This document shows positions 8,274-15,137 of a stretch of 64,000 nucleotides of DNA, piece after piece (within the stretch, counting starts at the first letter, position 1; every line of letters starts with the position of its first letter). Origin of the DNA: CAVXZE01 sp964615365 (GTDB lineage: Bacteria; Myxococcota_A; UBA9160; UBA6930); assembly GCA_964615365.1 (NCBI GenBank), contig CAZTOU010000022.1:1-64000 (forward strand), read 5' to 3'. A program made the position numbers and the translations under genes. The notes below the pieces were generated by a model, which did no database searches, was not told the origin of the DNA, and was given only the letters and a program-made list of their open reading frames with translations.

Positions 8274-9212
8274 ATGTCAGCAACAGAGCAACCGCTCGGG
8301 TTCGCCTACGAGGGAATCAGGAGCTTCTGCCGGATGCCAATGTGCTTCAATCCCGATCAGCTCGAGGCAGACATCGCCGTCGTCGGTATCTGTTTCGACA
8401 CCGCGAACTTCTCCCGCTGTGGTGCCCGATACGGTCCCCAGGCGATTCGCGAGGCCTCCAACTTCATGGGCCTGGTACACGATCCGAACGGCGGGTTCTT
8501 CGACAGCGAGCTGGGCAGAAACGTGCTGTCGGGCGTCGGCATCGTCGACTGCGGAGACATCACGGTGTTCCCCAGCCTGCCGGAGCTCACCTTCGAGACC
8601 GTCAAGAGCCAGATCAAGGCGATCCGATCCCGCGGCGCCGTACCTGTCGTCCTGGGCGGGGAGCACACCATCAGCATTCCCGTCTTCTGGGCCTTCGACG
8701 ACCTTCCTCTCCACATCGTGCAGTTCGATAGCCACCTCGACCTGATGGACGACACGGCTGGCATCAAGTACGCCGACGCCAGCCCGATGAAGCGCGCCAT
8801 CGAGATGGAAAACGTCAAGGGCCTGACACAGATCGGCATCCGCGGCTTTCTCAACACCCCGGACCTGTGGAAGGAGACCGAGGATGAGAGGATCACCACG
8901 TTCACGGCAGAGCGTGTCCACGACGAGGGAGTCGACTCCATCGTCTCGCAGATCCCCGAGTGCGAGAACCTCTACATCACGCTCGACATCGACGTCCTCG
9001 ATCCCGCCGAGGCGCCGGGCAGCGGCGCTCCGGAGCCCGGCGGTCTCAGCTACCGGCAGATGCGCAAGCTGCTGCGCGGCTGCGCGGAAAAGGGAAAGCT
9101 GGTCGGGATGGATGTGATGGAGGTCAATCCCATGTTCGATCCGACCGAGAGAACCGCCTACCTGGCGGTGCGGCTGATTCTCGATTCGCTCGCAGCGGCG
9201 AGGCTGCGATGA
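8274..9212 (+). CDS. Ureohydrolase (agmatinase/arginase family)
   Basis: 312 residues from an ATG at 8274, with AGGAG seven bases upstream. Binuclear manganese-site motifs are in order: GGEH (His at about 131), DSHLD (Asp 152, His 154, Asp 156) and DIDVLDP (Asp 238 and 240). Ureohydrolases remove urea from a guanidino group, as in arginase, agmatinase, guanidinobutyrase and guanidinopropionase. DSHLD in place of the commoner DAHxD, together with its neighbours, makes the exact substrate uncertain. It is followed by a carbon-nitrogen hydrolase and a class III aminotransferase, consistent with breakdown of an agmatine-like or guanidino-acid compound. Confidence 0.88.
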   Translation: MSATEQPLGFAYEGIRSFCRMPMCFNPDQLEADIAVVGICFDTANFSRCGARYGPQAIREASNFMGLVHDPNGGFFDSELGRNVLSGVGIVDCGDITVFPSLPELTFETVKSQIKAIRSRGAVPVVLGGEHTISIPVFWAFDDLPLHIVQFDSHLDLMDDTAGIKYADASPMKRAIEMENVKGLTQIGIRGFLNTPDLWKETEDERITTFTAERVHDEGVDSIVSQIPECENLYITLDIDVLDPAEAPGSGAPEPGGLSYRQMRKLLRGCAEKGKLVGMDVMEVNPMFDPTERTAYLAVRLILDSLAAARLR

Positions 9213-9287
9213 GGAGCAGGCCCGCAGACGTCCTCGGCAAGACCTGATCGCGACCGGGAACTCACGGCAAGGCGAGGGAGGCAGATC

Positions 9288-10157
9288 ATGGCAGGCTTGA
9301 TCGTGGCAGTTGCCCAGATGAGCTGCTCTTGGGACAGGGATGAGAACCTCCAGAAAGCGGAAGGACTGGTCCGGGAGGCGGCGGCGCAGGGGGCCCGGAT
9401 CATTCAGTTGCAGGAGCTCTTCGAAACTCCGTATTTCTGCCAGCAGGAGAACCCCGCGTACTTCGATCTGGCGACTCCGCTGGAAGAGAACCCGGCTGTG
9501 CGCCATTTCCGATCGGTGGCGGCGGAGCTGGATGCGGTCCTACCGGTTCCGTTCTTCGAGCGGGTGAACAACACCTTCTTCAACTCGACCGCCGTCATCG
9601 ACGCCGGTGGAGAGATCCTGGGGCTGTACCGGAAGATGCACATCCCGGATGCTCCGGGTTATCTCGAGAAGTACTACTTCGCACCGGGGGATACCGGGCC
9701 GAAGGTGTGGGCGACACGACACGCAACGATCGGGATCGGAATCTGCTTCGACCAGTACTATCCCGAGCTGGCTCGCTCGATGGTCCTGATGGGAGCCGAG
9801 ATTCTCTTCTACCCCTCGGCGGCTGGCTCCGTTCCCGGAATCCCGGACCTCGACCAGTGTCCCAGGTGGCAGGCAGCCATGCAGGGACACGCCGCCTGCA
9901 ACGCGGTCCACGTTGCCGCCTGCAACCGCGTGGGCACGGAAGTCATGGACGATTCGGAAATCACGTGGATGGGCTCGTCGTTCATCACCGACAGCGAGGG
10001 GAACAAGATCGTCGAGGCCGACCGCACTTCGGACACCGTGATCACCGCCGAGCTCGATCTGGACTTGGCGCGACTGATCCGACATGGCTACGGGTTCTTC
10101 AACCACAGGCGCCCCGATGCATATGGCGCGCTGATGACCATGACCGGAAGGGCCTGA
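9288..10157 (+). CDS. Carbon-nitrogen hydrolase, N-carbamoylputrescine amidase-like
   Basis: 289 residues, a full-length nitrilase-superfamily amidase. The catalytic Glu-Lys-Cys triad is visible: Glu 43 in QELFE, Lys 116 in YRKMHIPD and Cys 153 in GICFDQYYPE. The overall pattern (VAVAQMSCSWD start, TPYFCQ, GYLEKYYFAPGD, FFNHRRPDAYG end) is close to N-carbamoylputrescine amidases. Those release CO2 and ammonia from N-carbamoylputrescine. The start at 9288 has GGGAGG about seven bases upstream. No agmatine deiminase lies nearby to supply that substrate, so a related N-carbamoyl amine or amino acid is possible. Third metabolic gene of the operon. Confidence 0.88.
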   Translation: MAGLIVAVAQMSCSWDRDENLQKAEGLVREAAAQGARIIQLQELFETPYFCQQENPAYFDLATPLEENPAVRHFRSVAAELDAVLPVPFFERVNNTFFNSTAVIDAGGEILGLYRKMHIPDAPGYLEKYYFAPGDTGPKVWATRHATIGIGICFDQYYPELARSMVLMGAEILFYPSAAGSVPGIPDLDQCPRWQAAMQGHAACNAVHVAACNRVGTEVMDDSEITWMGSSFITDSEGNKIVEADRTSDTVITAELDLDLARLIRHGYGFFNHRRPDAYGALMTMTGRA

Positions 10158-10208
10158 CAGTCATCGAAACGCAGAACTCGAGATGGCATCAGAGACGGGA
10201 ATGAATCC

Positions 10209-11549
10209 GTGAAGAGGACCAACTGCCTGGAGCTGACAGAGCGGTTCGACCCGATCTATCCGGCGGGCCACAGCAACTTTCGCATCCCGATGGAGGCCAC
10301 CGAGTACCGGGTCTTCGCCAAGCAGGCCGAGGGCAGCCGCGTTTGGGATGAAGACGACAACGAGTACATCGACTACCTCGGTGGCCAGGGAGTCAACCTG
10401 CTGGGACATCGCCATCCGGAATGGGTGAAGGCCATCACCGAGTATCTGGAAGAGAGGTCTCCCTATCTCGCCTCGGGCGTACTGAACAGCCGGGACGATG
10501 TCGCCGTCGGCGAGAAGCTGCTCGAATTCATACCCTGTGCCGAGAGAATCAAGTTCTGTCTGTCGGGTTCGGAAGCGGTCCAGATCGCGATTCGACTGGC
10601 CAGAGCCCACACGCGCAGGTCGCACATTCTTCGCTTCGCCGGGCTCTACCACGGATGGATGGACAACGTGATCGGCGGACAGCTGAACCCTGCCCTCGAC
10701 GGCAAGCCGGTTGCGGTGGAGAGCCCCGATTCGAGCTCATTGGACGATCCCTTCTACACGCGGGGCAAGGGACCGGGATCGATCGAGCAGTCGCTGATGC
10801 TGCCGTGGAATGACGTGGATGCGCTCGAAAGGACGTTCAGAGAATACGGCGAGGAGATCGCACTGGTCCTGACCGAGGCGATTCCCACCAATCACTTCTG
10901 CATGATGCCGAGGCCGGGCTTTCTCGAGAGAATCAGGGAGTTGTGTGACGAGTACGGCGTGGTGCTCTGCTTCGATGAGGTGATCACGGGTTTCAGGCTG
11001 GGCCTTGGCGGAGCGCAGGAGCTGGTCGGTGTGACGCCGGACATCGCCACCTACGGGAAGGCTCTCGCTGGTGGTTTGCCTTTCTCGGCCGTCGCGGGAA
11101 GGCCCGCCATCATGGATCAGCTTCGCGGGGGAGAGGTCCTATCGCCCGGAACGTTCAACGGGTATCCCTTGGGAATGAGGGGAGTGCTGACGTCGCTTCG
11201 GATTCTCGAGCGCGACGATCGCGCCGTCTATGCGGAGATGGACCGGATTCAGAAGAGGATCGCGGAGGGAATCACCGAGATCGGGCAACGGAGGGGGATC
11301 CCCGTGCGAGTGCAAGGCGTGCGAGGGGTCTTCTCGGTGCTCTTCGGCCTGGACAGCGATACCGAGCTGTACACGGATGAGGACCTGCAGCCACTCGATT
11401 TCGAGAAGCTGGTGAAGTTCTGGAGCAGCATGCAGCAGGAAGGGGTGCTGACGTTCCTCGGCGGCCGCTGGTTCATGTCCATCGCGCACACCGATCCCGA
11501 CGTCGACCAGACGCTCGAGGCTGCCGATCGCTGCATGGCGGATCTGTAG
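10209..11549 (+). CDS. Class III PLP-dependent aminotransferase (GSA-aminomutase-like)
   Basis: 446 residues. The N-terminal pattern (YPAGHSNFRIP, then GSRVWDEDDNEYIDYLGGQG) is typical of aminotransferases related to glutamate-1-semialdehyde aminomutase. GSEAVQIAIRLAR, LCFDEVITGFRLGLGG and the PLP Lys 284 in TYGKALAGGLPFS follow. These enzymes transfer or migrate an amino group using pyridoxal phosphate. Being last in a run with a ureohydrolase and a carbamoyl amidase, it probably transaminates the freed amine. The start is GTG at 10209. An ATG at 10201 hits a stop after three codons. Only 30 bases separate its end from the convergent molybdoenzyme gene. Confidence 0.85.
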   Translation: MKRTNCLELTERFDPIYPAGHSNFRIPMEATEYRVFAKQAEGSRVWDEDDNEYIDYLGGQGVNLLGHRHPEWVKAITEYLEERSPYLASGVLNSRDDVAVGEKLLEFIPCAERIKFCLSGSEAVQIAIRLARAHTRRSHILRFAGLYHGWMDNVIGGQLNPALDGKPVAVESPDSSSLDDPFYTRGKGPGSIEQSLMLPWNDVDALERTFREYGEEIALVLTEAIPTNHFCMMPRPGFLERIRELCDEYGVVLCFDEVITGFRLGLGGAQELVGVTPDIATYGKALAGGLPFSAVAGRPAIMDQLRGGEVLSPGTFNGYPLGMRGVLTSLRILERDDRAVYAEMDRIQKRIAEGITEIGQRRGIPVRVQGVRGVFSVLFGLDSDTELYTDEDLQPLDFEKLVKFWSSMQQEGVLTFLGGRWFMSIAHTDPDVDQTLEAADRCMADL

Positions 11550-11579
11550 AACCCTAGCGGGGACGTGGCCGCTGCTGCT

Positions 11580-14402
11580 CTATGCCGGTGCGATGTCGAT
11601 CGGTACCCCGCGCGGTACGTGCACCGGGCCGCCGAAGAAGAGGCGGTAGCGCAGGTGGCCGTAGTCGCCGGCGAAGTGGGTGGGCTTGTAGGGCGACGAG
11701 ACCACCTCCATGTTTCCGCGCCAGCCCGGGAACTGGTAGGGCTCCCAGGCGTGATAGACGAGGGCCTCGCCGGGCGGCATCGCCGGTGTGACCTTGGCGG
11801 CGATCTGGAAGGAGCCGTGGTCGTTCCAGACGCGCATCTGCGCACCATCCTGAATGCCCCGCGCCGCCGCATCCTCGACGGAGATGCACATGAGCGGTTC
11901 GCCGCGCTGGAGTCGCAGCAGCTCGGGATGGGCGCGGAAGAAGGCGTGGATGCTCCAGCGGGTGTGGCCGCCCGTCAGCAGGATGGGATGCTCACCGCCG
12001 GGTCTGGGGAGCGGGCGGTAGCGGGGCAGCACCTCGTCGGCCTCGAAGAACCAGGGGTGGTCGATGTAGAACTGCTGGCGCCCGGTGAGGGTCGGCCAGG
12101 CGTGCTTCTCCTCCACGTGGATGCGTGAAGGCGAGAGGCTGCCGCCGGGCTCCACCTCGCTCCCGATGCCGCTGGTGATGCCCCAACCTCCCGCCGAAGC
12201 GGCGGGAATCGCGCCGGCCTTGCGCGCCGTCTCCCATCCGACGCCGCCGGTGACTGTGGAGACCTGCAGGATGCGGTCCACCACCTTGACGTCGTCCTTG
12301 GGACCGTAGGTGCCATTCATGCTGAACTCGTCGTAGATCTCGGCCAGCCCACCCTCGATGCCGCGCTCGATCGCGCGCTCCTGGATGCGCTTCGCCAGCA
12401 GCGAGAAGATCTCCCACTCGCTCTTCGACTCGCCCAGCGGCGCGACCGCCTGCTCCCCCACCACCACGTAGGGCGCGAGTGCGACCGCGTACTTGATTCC
12501 CATCTTCTCGTAGTAGCCCGCCGCAGGGAGCAGCAGGTCGGCCTTCATGCCCGTCGTCGAGAGGCGGAAGTCGACGACGGCGATCATCTTGAGCTTCGGC
12601 CAGAGCACCTTCTCGACGATCTGCGGTGAGGGCCAGCGCCGCAGCGGGTTGCAGCCCGAGGTGATCAGCACGCGCGGCGGGTTGCCCGGCGCCGGTAGCG
12701 GGTAGGTCCAGCCGAGCTCCAGCGCCTCGTTCATGTACTCGCGGGCCGGCCTCGGTAGCGAGGGATCGTTCGAGTCCGGGTCCATGACGGCGTCGAGCCC
12801 GCCGTGCACGTAGAGGAACAGGTGCGATGGCGTCCAGGTGAGGGCGGTCGTCGAGGCGCCCGCGATGCCGCTCTCCATCATGCGCGGGGGCGGCGTGTAG
12901 AAGCGCATGATCAGCTGCTGCAGCCACGATCCATCCGCTCCCGGGGTGAACTCGTTGCTGCCCGTGAAGGGAAGCCAGGCGGCGAAGCGCACGCCGGCTC
13001 CGGTGCGGCCGTGGTGGCCGCGCAGCGCCGAGATCAGGATCAGCGCGCGGTGCAGCAGATCGGCGTGGTACTGGCGGTTCGAGCCCCAGGAGGGGTAGAA
13101 GAGGGTGCGCTCGGAGCCGGCGATCTGATCCGCCAGCTGCTCTTGGATCGACGGAGAGACGCCGGTGATCTCCTCCACGTACTCGGGCGTGAAGGCGGCC
13201 AGCCGTTCCCGCAGGTGCTCCATCACTGGGCGCACCGTGACCGCACCGCGGGTGGTGTTCGCCTGGAAGCTTCCGCGGAGGGCAGGCTCGAGTTCCCCCA
13301 GATCCAGTGAATCGCTCCACCAGCGCCCCGGGGTCCCCGGTGCCTCGACGATCTCCCCGGAGACCATGTCGTGGACGTAGAAGATGTCGTCTTTGCCGCC
13401 CTCTTCGAGGTCCGACTGGCGCAGGAAGCGCTTGGTGTCGTCGCAGACCAGGAAGGGAAGGTCGGTCTGCTCGCGGACGTAGGCCTCGTCGATGGCGCCG
13501 CGCTCGAGGATCCCCCGCGCGATCCCCAGCGCCAGCGCAGCGTCGGTGGCCTGCCGCGGGTTCACCCACAGCGAGGCGTGGATCGAGCTCGCCGAGTAGT
13601 CGGGCGCCACGGTGATGACCGTGGTGCCGCGGTAGCGCGCCTCGGTGGCGAAGTGGGCGTCGGGCATGCGCGTGGTGACCGGATTGCTGCTCCAGAAGAC
13701 CAGCGTGTCGGCGCGCATCCAGTCGTCCGAGCTCCCGTCCACGAAGGTGGTGCCCCAAGTCTGCACCGCACCCAGGGCGAGGTCTCCGGTCCCGCCGAAG
13801 CCGTCGAGAAAGGTGGAGCGAAGCAGGGCGAAGAGCCGCATCTCCGCTGTGGCGCCAGGTCCGGCATCGACGTTCGAGGTCCCGTTGTCATAGATGACGG
13901 TCTCGGTACCGCCTTCTTCGATGGCGTCCAGCATGGAATCCGCCAGGCGCGTCAGAGCCTGCTCCCAGGAGATGCGGCGCCAGCGGCCCGAGCCGCGCGG
14001 TCCGACCCGTTCCATCGGGTGGGTGATGCGATCCCCGTTCGTCATCAGGTTGCTGTAGCAGGCGCCCTTCTGACATCCGCGAGGCGCGTAGTCGGAGAGG
14101 CCCGGGACCTCGCGTGCGTAGACGTCGCTCTGCTCTTCGTGCCAGACCACGCCGTCCTTCACGAAGAGGTCCCAGGCGCAGGCGCTGAAGCAGTTCGCCC
14201 GCAGGTGGGTTCCGCGCACCACGCGGTCCCAGGTCCAGGCGTTTCGGTAGAGATCGCGATAGTCGCCAAAGGCGAACGGCTCTGCGGCGGCCGGCGCGGC
14301 GGTTTCTGCGCTGGCGAGCTTCGGCGTCAGCGATCGGAGCGAGAGAGCCACGGATCCGATCGCTCCGGCGATCAGCAGTTCGCGTCGGGTGAGATCGATC
14401 AA
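11580..14402 (-). CDS. Tat-exported molybdopterin oxidoreductase, type II DMSO reductase family (alpha subunit)
   Basis: 940 residues from a TTG at 14402, with GGAGG seven bases upstream. The Tat signal is TRRELLIAG at residues 5-13. An Fe-S motif follows: His in GTHLRANC, then CFSAC, then Cys in PRGCQKG. Next come MERVGPRGSGRW, MPDAHFATEARYRG and EQTDLPFLV, and finally a C-terminal molybdopterin-binding domain ending GGPVHVPRG. This pattern matches the alpha subunits of ethylbenzene dehydrogenase, dimethylsulfide dehydrogenase and NarG-like enzymes. The Mo-ligand Asp is probably in GTGDLALG. Spacing from the first His to the first Cys is four residues, one more than in NarG. It is the last gene of an operon with a methyltransferase and a second alpha subunit. 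No beta (Fe-S) or gamma (heme) subunit is adjacent. The substrate is unknown. Confidence 0.9.
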   Translation of the reverse strand: MIDLTRRELLIAGAIGSVALSLRSLTPKLASAETAAPAAAEPFAFGDYRDLYRNAWTWDRVVRGTHLRANCFSACAWDLFVKDGVVWHEEQSDVYAREVPGLSDYAPRGCQKGACYSNLMTNGDRITHPMERVGPRGSGRWRRISWEQALTRLADSMLDAIEEGGTETVIYDNGTSNVDAGPGATAEMRLFALLRSTFLDGFGGTGDLALGAVQTWGTTFVDGSSDDWMRADTLVFWSSNPVTTRMPDAHFATEARYRGTTVITVAPDYSASSIHASLWVNPRQATDAALALGIARGILERGAIDEAYVREQTDLPFLVCDDTKRFLRQSDLEEGGKDDIFYVHDMVSGEIVEAPGTPGRWWSDSLDLGELEPALRGSFQANTTRGAVTVRPVMEHLRERLAAFTPEYVEEITGVSPSIQEQLADQIAGSERTLFYPSWGSNRQYHADLLHRALILISALRGHHGRTGAGVRFAAWLPFTGSNEFTPGADGSWLQQLIMRFYTPPPRMMESGIAGASTTALTWTPSHLFLYVHGGLDAVMDPDSNDPSLPRPAREYMNEALELGWTYPLPAPGNPPRVLITSGCNPLRRWPSPQIVEKVLWPKLKMIAVVDFRLSTTGMKADLLLPAAGYYEKMGIKYAVALAPYVVVGEQAVAPLGESKSEWEIFSLLAKRIQERAIERGIEGGLAEIYDEFSMNGTYGPKDDVKVVDRILQVSTVTGGVGWETARKAGAIPAASAGGWGITSGIGSEVEPGGSLSPSRIHVEEKHAWPTLTGRQQFYIDHPWFFEADEVLPRYRPLPRPGGEHPILLTGGHTRWSIHAFFRAHPELLRLQRGEPLMCISVEDAAARGIQDGAQMRVWNDHGSFQIAAKVTPAMPPGEALVYHAWEPYQFPGWRGNMEVVSSPYKPTHFAGDYGHLRYRLFFGGPVHVPRGVPIDIAPA

Positions 14403-14427
14403 CTCGGAACCTCCTCGGCCCGGACCC

Positions 14428-15069
14428 TCAGGAATCCGGGTTCCCTCTTACGCTGCAGGGGCAGACCCGGTACAGGCCGGTATCCCAGTGCGCCTCGACG
14501 ACGAGCCCCGCGGCCTCGAGCCGCTCGCGGAGACCCTTCGACATGAAGCCGTCGAAGTCCTCGCTCTCGAGACGCTCGAAGACCTTGAAGAACCAGAAGA
14601 GCAGCCTCCGCCAGCCGGCGCCCGGAAGCCGGTAGTCGGCGACGAGGACCTTGTCGCTCGACACCCGCCGAACCTCCGCGAGCACCTGCCGGATCTCCTC
14701 CTCGGCCATCTCGTGGAGCGACATCGCGCAGACCACGAGGGGGAAGGAGGCATCTCGGCAGGCGATGCGGCGCGCGTCCATCCGCACCCAGTCGGCCCGG
14801 TCTGCGAACCCGGCGGCTCGGGCCCTGCGTCGGGCATGCCGAAGCATACCCGGCGAGAGGTCGCAGCCGACCACGCGGCCCCCGCGGCGGGCCATCGCCC
14901 TCGCGACGCCCCCCGTGCCGGTGCAGACGTCCAGGCGAGGGGAGCCGGCCTTCTGCTCCGCCCACTCGGCCATCGAGTTCCAGAGGCGCCGAAAGCCGAA
15001 GGTATACACCGCGGGGTCGTAGAGGCGTGCGGTGCGGTCGAGGAACCGAATGCGTCCGGAACGCGGCAT
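14428..15069 (-). CDS. Class I SAM-dependent methyltransferase (UbiE-like)
   Basis: 213 residues. The motif I region is PRLDVCTGTGGVARAMA, followed by VVGCDLSPGML and VVCAMSLHEM, and ending with a GFMSKGLRERLEAAGL block. This resembles ubiquinone/menaquinone-type or small-molecule C/O-methyltransferases. The start is ATG at 15069, with GGTGAGG upstream; a TTG immediately before is possible. It is embedded between two molybdoenzyme genes (gaps of 25 and 68 bases), suggesting it modifies the substrate, product or an associated quinone or cofactor. It is not a TorD-type chaperone, which is the usual companion of such enzymes. The acceptor is unknown. Confidence 0.82.
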   Translation of the reverse strand: MPRSGRIRFLDRTARLYDPAVYTFGFRRLWNSMAEWAEQKAGSPRLDVCTGTGGVARAMARRGGRVVGCDLSPGMLRHARRRARAAGFADRADWVRMDARRIACRDASFPLVVCAMSLHEMAEEEIRQVLAEVRRVSSDKVLVADYRLPGAGWRRLLFWFFKVFERLESEDFDGFMSKGLRERLEAAGLVVEAHWDTGLYRVCPCSVRGNPDS

Positions 15070-15137
15070 CAAACCTCACCTAGCTCGAGTCCATCGAATC
15101 GACCCGAATCGCCGCCCGCCCTTCCACCCGCGCCTCT

